Assembly (NCBI GenBank): GCA_963556195.1
Contig: CAUVYP010000244.1
Coordinates: 3,472,001 to 3,536,000, forward strand
From: Sepiola atlantica
Lineage: Eukaryota > Mollusca > Cephalopoda > Sepiida > Sepiolidae
DNA: 64,000 nucleotides
Direction: 5' to 3'
Shown: in pieces, positions 10,594 through 21,383 of the stretch
How the letters are laid out: each line of letters begins with the position of its first letter
Position numbering within the stretch: the stretch's first letter is position 1
Program-made: the position numbers and the translations under genes
Notes under the pieces: model-generated
Database searches by the model: none
The model's input: only the letters and a program-made list of their open reading frames with translations
Told to the model about the DNA's origin: nothing

Positions 10594-12268
10594 TTAGCGC
10601 GTTTTAAAGTTGATATCGCTTTTGTTTATAACTTCCACATTTATTCGAATTGTGCAACGAAACTTTGCAGACAGTATCGAATAGGCCTTTTCTACTGAAG
10701 TACCAAGTTTCAAAAGTGCAGCTCTTGTACTGCCGGAGATATGTCGATACAAACTGAATACGCAAAACATCAACAAAATTTAGCGCGTTTTAAAGTTGAT
10801 ATCGCTTTTGATTATAACTTCCACATTTATTCGAATTGTGCAACGAAACTTTGCAGACAGTCTCGAATAGGCCTTTTCTACTGAAGTACCAAGTTTCAGA
10901 AGTGCAGCTCTTGTACTGCCGGAGATATGTCGATACAAACTGAATACGCAAAACATCAACAAAATTTAGCGCGTTTTAAAGTTGATATCGCTTTTGTTTA
11001 TAACTTCCACATTTATTCGAATTGTGCAACGAAACTTTGCAGACAGTCTCAAATAGGCCTTTTCTACTGAAGTACCAAGTTTCAGAAGTGCAGCTTTTGT
11101 ACTGCCGGTGATATGTCGATACAAACTGAATACGCAAAACATCAACAAAATTTAGCGCGTTTTAAAGTTGATATCGCTTTAGTTTATAACTTCCACATTT
11201 ATTCGAATTGTGCAACGAAACTTTGCAGACAGTTTGGAATCGGCCTTTTCTACTGAAGTACCAAGTTTCAGAAGTACAGCTATTGTACTGCCGGAGATAT
11301 GTCGATACAAACTGAATACGCAAAACATCAACAAAATTTAGCGCGTTTTAAAGTTGATATCGCTTTTGTTTATAACTTCCACATTTATTCGAATTGTGCA
11401 ACGAAACTTTGCAGACAGTCGCAGAGACACATTTTCTACTGAAGTACCAAGTTTCAGAAGTGCAGCTTTTGTACTGCCGGAGATATGTCGATACAAACTG
11501 AATACGCAAAACATCAACAAAATTTAGCGCGTTTTAAAGTTGATATCGCTTTTGTTTATAACTTCCACATTTATTCGAATTGTGCAACGAAACTTTGCAG
11601 ACAGTCGCGGAGACACATTTTCTACTGAAGTACCAAGTTTCAGAAGTGCAGCTCTTGTACTGCCGGAGATATGTCGATACAAACTGAATACGCAAAACAT
11701 CAACAAAATTTAGCGCGTTTTAAAGTTGATATCGCTTTTGTTTATAACTTCCACATTTATTCGAATTGTGCAACGAAACTTGGCAGACAGTCTCGAATAG
11801 GCCTTTTGCTACTGAAGTACCAAGTTTCAGAAGTGCAGCTCTTGTACTGCCGGAGATATGTCGATACAAACTAAATACGCAAAACATCAACAAAATTTAG
11901 CGCGTTTTAAAGTTGATATCGCTTTTGGTTATAACTTCCACATTTATTCGAATTGTCCAACGAAACTTTGCAGACAGTCCCGGAGACACATTTGCTACTG
12001 AAGTACCAAGTTTCAGAAGTGCAACTCTTGCACTGCCGGAGATATGTCGATACAAACTGAATACGCAAAACATCAACAAAATTTAGCGCGTTTTAAAGTT
12101 GATATCGCTTTTGTTTATAACTTCCACATTTATTCGAATTGTGCAACGAAACTTTGCAGACAGTCGCGGAGACACATGTTCTACTGAAGTACCAAGTTTC
12201 AGAAGTGCAGCTCTTGTACTGCCGAAGATATGTCGATACAAACTGAATACGCAAAACATCAACAAAAT
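10594..12268 (+). repeat. HOR module P, copy 2 (9 of 10 monomers)
   Basis: These nine units match 4640-6315 in order, offset 5953-5954 bp. The tenth unit (GTTTTTAAC type) is missing, and the module runs straight into a shortened Q-like module. The TTTTGCTACTG unit (11710-11896) is retained, but the CATACACC insertion of copy 1 is not. Small differences include AAGTACAGC near 11275 and CATTTGCTACTG near 11992. Confidence 0.85.
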
Positions 12269-13570
12269 TTAGCTCGTTTTAAAGTTGATATCGCTTTTGT
12301 TTATAACTTCCACATTTATTCGAATTGTGCAACGAAACTTTGCAGACAGTCTCGAATAGGCCTTTTCTACTGAAGTACCAAGTTTCAGAAGTGCAGCTCT
12401 TGTACTGCCGGAGATATGTCGATACAAACTGAATACGCAAAACATCAACAAAATTTAGCGCGTTTTAAAGTTGATATCGCTTTTGTTTATAACTTCCACA
12501 TTTATTCGAATTGTGCAACGAAACTTTGCAGACAGTCTGGAATCGGCCTTTTCTACTTAAGTACCAAGTTTCAGAAGTGCAGCTCTGGTACTGCCGGAGA
12601 TAGGTCGATACAAACTGAATACGCAAAACATCAACAAAATTTAGCGCGTTTTAAAGTTGATATCGCTTTTGTTTATAACTTCCACATTTATTCGAATTGT
12701 GCAACGAAACTTTGCAGACAGTCTCGAATAGGCCTTTTCTACTGAAGTACCAAGTTTCAGAAGTGCAGCTCTTGTACTGCCGGAGATATGTCGATACAAA
12801 CTGAATACGCAAAACATCACCAAAATTTAGCGCGTTTTAAAGTTGATATCCCTTTTGTTTATAACTTCCACATTTATTCGAATTGTGCAACGAAACTTTG
12901 CAGACAGTCTCGAATAGGACTTTTCTACTGAGATACCAAGTTTCAGAAGTGAAGCTGTTGTACTGCCGGAGATATGTCGATACAAACTGAATACGCAAAA
13001 CATCAACAAAATTTAGCGCGTTTTAAAGTTGATATCGCTTTTGTTTATATCTTCCACATTTATTCGAATTGTGCAACGAAACTTTCCAGACAGTCTCGAA
13101 TAGGCCTTTTCTACTGAAGTACCAAGTTTCAGAAGTGCAGCTGTTGTACTGCCGGAGATATGTCGATACAAACTGAATACGCAAAACATCAACAAAATTT
13201 AGCGCGTTTTAAAGTTGATATCGCTTTTGTTTATAACTTCCACAGTTATTCGAATTGTGCAACGAAACTTTGCAGACAGTCAGGAATCGGCCTTTTCTAC
13301 TGAAGTAACAAGTTTCAGAAGTGCAGCTCTTGTACTGCCGGAGATATGTCGATACAAACTGAATACGCAAAACATCAACAAAATTAAGCGCGTTTTAAAG
13401 TTGATATCGCTTTTGTTTATAACTTCCACATTTATTCGAATTGTGCAAAGAAACTTTGCAGACAGTCGCGGAGACACATTTAGTACTGAAGTACTAAGTT
13501 TCAGAAGTGCAGCTCTTGTACTGCCGGAGATATGTCGATACAAACTGAATACGCAAAACATCAACAAAAT
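12269..13570 (+). repeat. HOR module Q, truncated copy 3 (7 monomers, 1302 bp)
   Basis: The seven units correspond to 7246-8547 or 9292-10593, lacking the first four Q units. The unit at 12641 is preceded by CATCAACAAAA while the one at 12827 follows CATCACC, as in copy 2 (9840), so this copy is closer to copy 2. The unit at 12455 has CTACTTAAG where the other copies have CTACTGAAG; this removes a plus-strand stop and creates a 109-codon frame with no other sign of coding. The GTCAGGAATCGG and CACATTTAGTACTG units are retained. Confidence 0.85.
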
Positions 13571-15060
13571 TTAGCGCGTTTTAAAGTTGATATCGCTTTT
13601 GATTATAACTTCCACATTTATTCGAATTGTGCAACGAAACTTTGCAGACAGTCTCGAATAGGCCTTTTCTACTGAAGTACCAAGTTTCAGAAGTGCAGCT
13701 CTTGTACTGCCGGAGATATGTCGATACAAACTGAATACGCAAAACATCAACAAAATTTAGCGCGTTTTAAAGTTGATATCGCTTTTGTTTATAACTTCCA
13801 CATTTATTCGAATTGTGCAACGAAACTTTGCAGACAGTCTCAAATAGGCCTTTTCTACTGAAGTACCAAGTTTCAGAAGTGCAGCTCTTGTACTGCCGGT
13901 GATATGTCGATACAAACTGAATACGCAAAACATCAACAAAATTTAGCGCGTTTTAAAGTTGATATCGCTTTAGTTTATAACTTCCACATTTATTCGAATT
14001 GTGCAACGAAACTTTGCAGACAGTTTGGAATCGGCCTTTTCTACTGAAGTACCAAGTTTCAGAAGTGCAGCTCTTGTACTGCCGGAGATATGTCGATACA
14101 AACTGAATACGCAAAACATCAACAAAATTTAGCGCGTTTTAAAGTTGATATCGCTTTTGTTTATAACTTCCACATTTATTCGAATTGTGCAACGAAACTT
14201 GGCAGACAGTCTCGAATAGGCCTTTTGCTACTGAAGTACCAAGTTTCAGAAGTGCAGCTCTTGTACTGCCGGAGATATGTCGATACAAACTAAATACGCA
14301 AAACATCAACAAAATTTAGCGCGTTTTAAAGTTGATATCGCTTTTGGTTATAACTTCCACATTTATTCGAATTGTCCAACGAAACTTTGCAGACAGTCCC
14401 GGAGACACATTTTCTACTGAAGTACCAAGTTTCAGAAGTGCAACTCTTGCACTGCCGGAGATATGTCGATACAAACTGAATACGCAAAACATCAACAAAA
14501 TTTAGCGCGTTTTAACGTTGATATCGCTTTTGTTTATAACTTCCACATTTATTCGAATTGTGCAACGAAACTTTGCAGACAGTCGCGGAGACACATGTTC
14601 TACTGAAGTACCAAGTTTCAGAAGTGCAGCTCTTGTACTGCCGAAGATATGTCGATACAAACTGAATACGCAAAACATCAACAAAATTTAGCGCGTTTTA
14701 AAGTTGATATCGCTTTTGTTTTTAACTTCCACATTTATTCGAATTGTGCAACGAAACTTTGCAGACAGTCGCGGAGACACATTTTCTACTGAAGTACCAA
14801 GTTTCAGAAGTGCAGCTCTTGTACTGCCGCAGATATGTCGATACAAACTGAATACGCAAAACATCAACAAAATTTAGCGCGTTTTAAAGTTGATATCGCT
14901 TTTGTTTATAACTTCCACATTTATTCGAATTGTGCAACGAAACTTTGCAGACAGTCTCGAATAGGCCTTTTGCTTCTGAAGTACCAAGTTTCAGAAGTGC
15001 AGCTCTTGTACTGCCGTAGATATGTCGATACAAACTAAATACGCAAAACATCAACAAAAT
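13571..15060 (+). repeat. HOR module P, internally deleted copy 3 (8 monomers)
   Basis: The first P unit (GTATCGAATAGG) and the GCAGAGACACA and GCGGAGACACA units are absent. The TTTTGC insertion unit occurs twice in this copy, at 14129-14315 and again at 14874-15060, the second with TTTTGCTTCTG and CCGTAGATATG. The copy therefore records at least two deletions and one internal duplication of whole monomers relative to 4640-6501. Confidence 0.82.
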
Positions 15061-16921
15061 TTAGCGCGTTTTAAAGTTGATATCGCTTTTGTTTATAACT
15101 TCCACATTTATTCGAATTGTGCAACGAAACTTTGCAGACAGTATCGAAAAGGCCTTTTCTACTGAAGTACCAAGTTTCAGAAGTGCAGCTCTTGTACTGC
15201 CGGAGATATGTCGATACAAACTGAATACGCAAAACATCAACAAAATTTAGCGCGTTTTAAAGTTGATATCGCTTTTGATTATAACTTCCACATTTATTCG
15301 AATTGTGCAACGAAACTTTGCAGACAGTCTCGAATAGGCCTTTTCTACTGAAGTACCAAGTTTCAGAAGTGCAGCTCTTGTACTGCCGGAGATATGTCGA
15401 TACAAACTGAATAGGCAAAACATCAACAAAATTTAGCGCGTTTTAAAGTTGATATCGCTTTTGTTTATAACTTCCACATTTATTCGAATTGTGCAACGAA
15501 ACTTTGCAGACAGTCTCAAATAGGCCTTTTCTACTGAAGTACCAAGTTTCAGAAGTGCAGCTCTTGTACTGCCGGTGATATGTCGATACAAACTGAATAC
15601 GCAAAACATCAACAAAATTTAGCGCGTTTTAAAGTTGATATCGCTTTTGTTTATAACTTCCACATTTATTCGAATTGTGCAACGAAACTTTGCAGACAGT
15701 TTGGAATCGGCCTTTTCTACTGAAGTACCAAGTTTCAGAAGTGCAGCTATTGTACTGCCGGAGATATGTCGATACAAACTGAATACGCAAAACATCAACA
15801 AAATTTAGCGCGTTTTAAAGTTGATATCGCTTTTGTTTATAACTTCCACATTTATTCGAATTGTGCAACGAAACTTTGCAGACAGTCGCAGAGACACATT
15901 TTCTACTGAAGTACCAAGTTTCAGAAGTGCAGCTTTTGTACTGCCGGAGATATGTCGATACAAACTGAATACGCAAAACATCAACAAAATTTAGCGCGTT
16001 TTAAAGTTGATATCGCTTTTGTTTATAACTTCCACATTTATTCGAATTGTGCAACGAAACTTTGCAGACAGTCGCGGAGACACATTTTCTACTGAAGTAC
16101 CAAGTTTCAGAAGTGCAGCTCTTGTACTGCTGGAGATATGTCGATACAAACTGAATACGCAAAACATCAACAAAATTTAGCGCGTTTTAAAGTTGATATC
16201 GCTTTTGTTTATAACTTCCACATTTATTCGAATTGTGCAACGAAACTTGGCAGACAGTCTCGAATAGGCCTTTTGCTACTGAAGTACCAAGTTTCAGAAG
16301 TGCAGCTCTTGTACTGCCGGAGATATGTCGATACAAACTAAATACGCAAAACATCAACAAAATTTAGCGCGTTTTAAAGTTGATATCGCTTTTGGTTATA
16401 ACTTCCACATTTATTCGAATTGTCCAACGAAACTTTGCAGACAGTCCCGGAGACACATTTCCTACTGAAGTACCAAGTTTCAGAAGTGCAACTCTTGCAC
16501 TGCCGGAGATATGTCGATACAAACTGAATACGCAAAACATCAACAAAATTTAGCGCGTTTTAAAGTTGATATCGCTTTTGTTTATAACTTCCACATTTAT
16601 TCGAATTGTGCAACGAAACTTTGCAGACAGTCGCGGAGACACATGTTCTACTGAAGTACCAAGTTTCAGAAGTGCAGCTCTTGTACTGCCGGAGATATGT
16701 CGATACAAACTGAATACGCAAAACATCAACAAAATTTAGCGCGTTTTAAAGTTGATATCGCTTTTGTTTTTAACTTCCACATTTATTCGAATTGTGCAAC
16801 GAAACTTTGCAGACAGTCGCGGAGACACATTTTCTACTGAAGTACCAAGTATCAGAAGTGCAGCTCTTGTACTGCCGCAGATATGTCGATACAAACTGAA
16901 TACGCAAAACATCAACAAAAT
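15061..16921 (+). repeat. HOR module P, copy 4 (10 monomers, 1861 bp)
   Basis: This copy has the full P order, like 4640-6501 and 10594-12268: GTATCGAAAAGG, GATTATAAC, CTCAAATAGG with CCGGTGATATG, TTTGGAATCGG, GCAGAGACACA, GCGGAGACACA, TTTTGCTACTG (16177-16363), TTGTCCAACG, CACATGTTC and GTTTTTAAC. The fourth unit has CTTTTGTTTATAAC rather than CTTTAGTTTATAAC, a local change from the other copies. Confidence 0.85.
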
Positions 16922-17293
16922 TTAGGGCGTTTTAAAGTTGATATCGCTTTTGTTTATAACTTCCACATTTATTCGAATTGTGCAACGAAACTTTGCAGAC
17001 AGTCTCGAATAGGCCTTTTCTACTGAAGTACCAAGTTTCAGAAGTGCAGCTCTTGTACTGCCGGAGGTATGTCGATACAAACTGAATACGCAAAACATCA
17101 ACAAAATTTAGCGCGTTTTAAAGTTGATATCGCTTTTGTTTATAACTTCCACATTTATTCGAATTGTGTAACGAAACTTTGCAGACAGTCTCGAATAGGC
17201 CTTTGCTACTGAAGTACCAAGTTTCAGAAGTGCAGCTTTTGTACTGCCTGAGATATGTCGATACAAACTGAATACGCAAAACATCAACAAAAT
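16922..17293 (+). repeat. Two-monomer bridge from Zone I to Zone II
   Basis: The unit at 16922 (TTTAGGGCG, CCGGAGGTATG) and the unit at 17108 (TTGTGTAACG, GGCCTTTGCTACTG, CTGCCTGAG) are counterparts of units that recur in every Zone II HOR, for example at 18596 and 18782. They mark the start of the Zone II unit set while still carrying the Zone I type TCTCGAATAGG cassette. Confidence 0.75.
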
Positions 17294-20200
17294 TTAGCGC
17301 GTTTTAAAGTTGATATCGCTTTTGTTTATAACTTCCACATTTATTCGAATTGTGCCACGAAACTTTGCAGACAACCGCGAAGACACATTTTCTACTGAAG
17401 TACCAAGTTTCAGAAGTGCAGCTCTTGTACTGCCGAAGATATGTCGATACAAACTTAATACGCAAAACATCAACAAAATTTAGCGCGTTTAAAAGTTGAT
17501 ATCGCTTTTGTTTATAACTTCCACATTTATTCGAATTGTGCAACGAAACTTTGCAGACAGTCGCGGATAGGCCTTTTCTACTGAAGTACCAAGTTTCAGA
17601 AGTGCAGCTCTTGTACTGCCGGAGGTATGTCGATACAAACTGAATACGCAAAACATCAACAAAATTTAGCGCGTTTTAAAGTTGATATCGCTTTTGTTTT
17701 TAACTTCCACATTTATTGGAATTGTGCAACGAAACTTTGCAGACAGTCGCGGAGACACATTTTCTACTGAAGTACCAAGTTTCAGAAGTGCAGCTCTTGT
17801 ACTGCCGCAGATATGTCGATACAAACTGAATACGCAAAACATCAACAAAATTTAGCGCGTTTTAAAGTTGATATCGCTTTTGTTTATAACTTCCACATTT
17901 ATTCGAATTGTGCAACGAAACTTTGCAGACAGTCTCGAATAGGCCTTTTCTACTGAAGTACCAAGTTTCAGAAGTGCAGCTCTTGTACTGCCGGAGGTAT
18001 GTCGATACAAACTGAATACGCAAAACATCAACAAAATTTAGCGCGTTTTAAAGTTGATATCGCTTTTGTTTATAACTTCCACATTTATTCGAATTGTGCA
18101 ACGAAACTTTGCAGACAGTCGCAGAGACACATTTTCTACTGAAGTACCAGGTTTATGAAGTGCAGCTCTTGTACTGCCGAAGATATGTCGATACAAACTT
18201 AATACGCAAAACATCAACAAAATTTAGCGCGTTTTAAAGTTGATATCGCTTTTGTTTATAACTTCTACATTTATTCGAATTGTGCAACGAAACTTTGCAG
18301 ACAGTCGCGGAGACACATGTTCTACTGAAGTACCAAGTTTCAGAAGTGCAGCTCTTGTACTGCCGGAGATATGTCGATACAAACTGAATACGCAAAACAT
18401 CAACAAAATTTAGCGCGTTTTAAAGTTGATATCGCTTTTGTTTTTAACTTCCACATTTATTCGAATTGTGCAACGAAACTTTGCAGACAGTCGCGGAGAC
18501 ACATTTTCTACTGAAGTACCAAGTTTCAGAAGTGCAGCTCTTGTACTGCCGCAGATATGTCGATACAAACTGAATACGCAAAACATCAACAAAATTTAGC
18601 GCGTTTTAAAGTTGATATCGCTTTTGTTTATAACTTCCACATTTATTCGAATTGTGCAACGAAACTTTGCAGACAGTCTCGAATAGGCCTTTTCTACTGA
18701 AGTACCAAGTTTCAGAAGTGCAGCTCTTGTACTGCCGGAGGTATGTCGATACAAACTGAATACGCAAAACATCAACAAAATTTAGCGCGTTTTAAAGTTG
18801 ATATCGCTTTTGTTTATAACTTCCACATTTATTCGAATTGTGTAACGAAACTTTGCAGACAGTCTCGAATAGGCCTTTGCTACTGAAGTACCAAGTTTCA
18901 GAAGTGCAGCTTTTGTACTGCCGGAGATATGTCGATACAAACTGAATACGCAAAACATCAACAAAATTTAGCGCGTTTTAAAGTTGATATCGCTTTTGTT
19001 TATAACTTCCACATTTATTCGAATTGTGCCACGAAACTTTGCAGACAACCGCGAAGACACATTTTCTACTGAAGTACCAAGTTTCAGAAGTGCAGCTCTT
19101 GTACTGCCGAAGATATGTCGATACAAACTTAATACGCAAAACATCAACAAAATTTAGCGCGTTTAAAAGTTGATATCGCTTTTGTTTATAACTTCCACAT
19201 TTATTCGAATTGTGCAACGAAACTTTGCAGACAGTCGCGGATAGGCCTTTTCTACTGAAGTACCAAGTTTCAGAAGTGCAGCTCTTGTACTGCCGGAGAT
19301 ATTTCGATACAAACTGAATACGCAAAACATCAACAAAATTTAGCGCGTTTTTAAGTTGATATCGCTTTTGTTTATAACTTCCACATTTATTCGAATTGTG
19401 CAACGAAACTTTGAAAACAGTCGCAGATAGACCTTTTCTACTAAAGTACCAGGTTTATGAAGTGCAGCTCTTGTACTGCCGAAGATATGTCGATACAAAC
19501 TTAATACGCAAAACATCAACAAAATTTAGCGCGTTTTAAAGTTGATATCGCTTTTGTTTATAACTTCTACATTTATTCGAATTGTGCCACGAAACTTTGC
19601 AGACAACCGCGGAGACACATTTTCTACTTAAGTACCAAGTTTCAGAAGTACAGCTCTTGTACTGCCGGAGATATGTCGATACAAACTGAATACGCAAAAC
19701 ATCAACAGAATTTAGCGTGTTTTAAAGTTGATATCGCTTTTGTTTATAACTTCCACATTTATTCGAATTCTGCCACGAAACTTTGCAGACAGTCGCGGAT
19801 AGGCCTTTTCTACTGAAGTACAAAGTTTCAGAAGTGCAGCTCTTGTACTGCCGGAGATATGTCGATACAAACTGAATACGCAAAACATCAACAAAATTTA
19901 GCGCGTTTTAAAGTTGATATCGCTTTTGTTTATAACTTCCACATTTATTCGAATTGTGCAACGAAACTTTGCAGACAACCGCGGTGACCCATTTTCTACT
20001 GAAGTACCAAGTTTCAGAAGTGCAGCTTTTGTACTGCCGGAGATATGTCGATACAAACTGAATACGCAAAACATCAACAAAATTTAGCGCGTTTTAAAGT
20101 TGATATCGCTTTTGTTTATAACTTCCACATTTATTCGAATTGTGCAACGAAACTTTGCAGACAACCGCGGAGACACATTTTCTACTGAAGTACCAAGTTT

Positions 20201-21383
20201 AGAAGTACAGCTCTTGCACTGCCGGAGATATGTCGATACAAACTGAATACGCAAAACATCAACAGAATTTAGCGTGTTTTAAAGTTGATATCGCTTTTGT
20301 TTATAACTTCCACATTTATTCGAATTGTGCCACGAAACTTTGCAGACAGTCTCGAATAGGCCTTTTCAACTGAAGTACCAAGTTTTAAAAATGCAGCTCT
20401 TGTACTGCCGGAGATATGTCGATACAAACTGAATACGCAAAACATAAACGAAATTTAGCGCGTTTTAAAGTTGATATCGCTTTTGTTTATAACTTCCACA
20501 TTTATTCGAATTGTGCAACGAAACTTTGCAGACAGTCTCGAATAGGCCTTTTCTACTGAAGTACTAAGTTTCAGAAGTGCAGCTCTTGTACTGCCGGAGA
20601 TATGTCGATACAAACTGAATACGCAAAACATCAACAAAATTTAGCGCGTTTTAAAGTTGATATCGCTTTTGTTTATAACTTCCACATTTATTCGAATTGT
20701 GCAACGAAACTTTGCAGACAGTCTCGAATAGGCCTTTCCTACTGAAGTACCAAGTTTCAGAAGTGCAGTTTTGTACTGCCGGAGATATGTCGATACAAAC
20801 TGAATACGCAAAACATCAACAAAATTAAGCGGGTTTTAAAGTTGATATCGCTTTTGTTTATAAGTTCCACATTTATTCGAATTGTGCAACGAAACTTTGC
20901 AGACAACCGCGGAGACACATTTTCTACTGAAGTACCAAGTTTCAGAAGTGCAGCTCTTGTACTGCCGAAGATATGTCGATACAAACTTAATACGCAAAAC
21001 ATCAACAAAATTTATCGCGTTTTAAAGTTGATATCGCTTTTGTTTATAACTTCCACATTTATTCGAATTGTGCAACGAAACTTTGCAGACAGTCGCGGAT
21101 AGGCCTTTTCTACTGAAGTACCAAGTTTCAGAAGTGCAGCTCTTGTACTGCCGGAGATATGTCGATACAAACTGAATACGCAAAACATCAACAAAATTTA
21201 GCGCGTTTTTAAGTTGATATCGCTTTTGTTTATAACTTCCACATTTATTCGAATTGTGCAACGAAACTTTGAAGACAGTCGCGGATAGACCTTTTCTACT
21301 AAAGTACCAGGTTTATGAAGTGCAGCTCTTGTACTGCCGAAGATATGTCGATACAAACTGAATACGCAAAACATCAACAAAAT
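17294..21383 (+). repeat. 22-mer HOR, copy 1 (4090 bp)
   Basis: Twenty-two units (twenty of 186 bp and two of 185 bp at 20084-20268 and 20641-20825). A six-unit leader (17294-18409) precedes a 16-unit body that is collinear with the later 15- and 17-mers. Downstream of 19712 it carries AACAAAATTT near 19890 and CAGTCTCGAATAGG near 20347, variants later shared by the 15-mers. The unit at 18038 has GCAGACAGTCGCAGAGACACA, where its counterpart at 22128 has GAAAACAGTCGCAGATAGACC, so one of the two has been locally replaced. Confidence 0.88.
19526..19711 (+). repeat. Chimeric monomer with TACTTAAG marker (in 22-mer copy 1)
   Basis: The left half (AACTTCTACAT, GTGCCACG, ACAACCGCGGAG) matches the left half of the 29378 unit of the 17-mer. 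The right half (CAGAAGTACAGCTC) matches the 29564 unit. The G-to-T change giving CTACTTAAGTACC is unique to this chimera and its descendants at 23616, 26404, 32352 and 38300. It puts a stop in the minus-strand frame. Confidence 0.8.

Larger units (their letters stand above)
1..17293 (+). repeat. Zone I: mosaic HOR region without the AACCGCGG variant
   Basis: In this zone the variable cassette is GTCTCGAATAGGCC, GTATCGAATAGGCC, GTCGCGGAGACACA, GTCTCAAATAGGCC or GTTTGGAATCGGCC. I found no AACCGCGG cassette and no GTCGCGGATAGGCC chimera here; both begin just after 17.29 kb. The zone is assembled from modules P and Q (listed separately), and from an earlier duplicated block at 454-3978. A one-base insertion producing TTTTGCTACTG or TTTTGCTTCTG gives 187-bp units and occurs only in this zone (near 1388, 3435, 5855, 11808, 14227, 14972 and 16275). 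Confidence 0.85.

Noticed and set aside
17108..17293. Treating GGCCTTTGCTACTG units as carrying the TTTTGC one-base insertion of Zone I
   Set aside because: These units are 186 bp: a T is replaced by G rather than a G being added, so they are not descendants of the 187-bp units.
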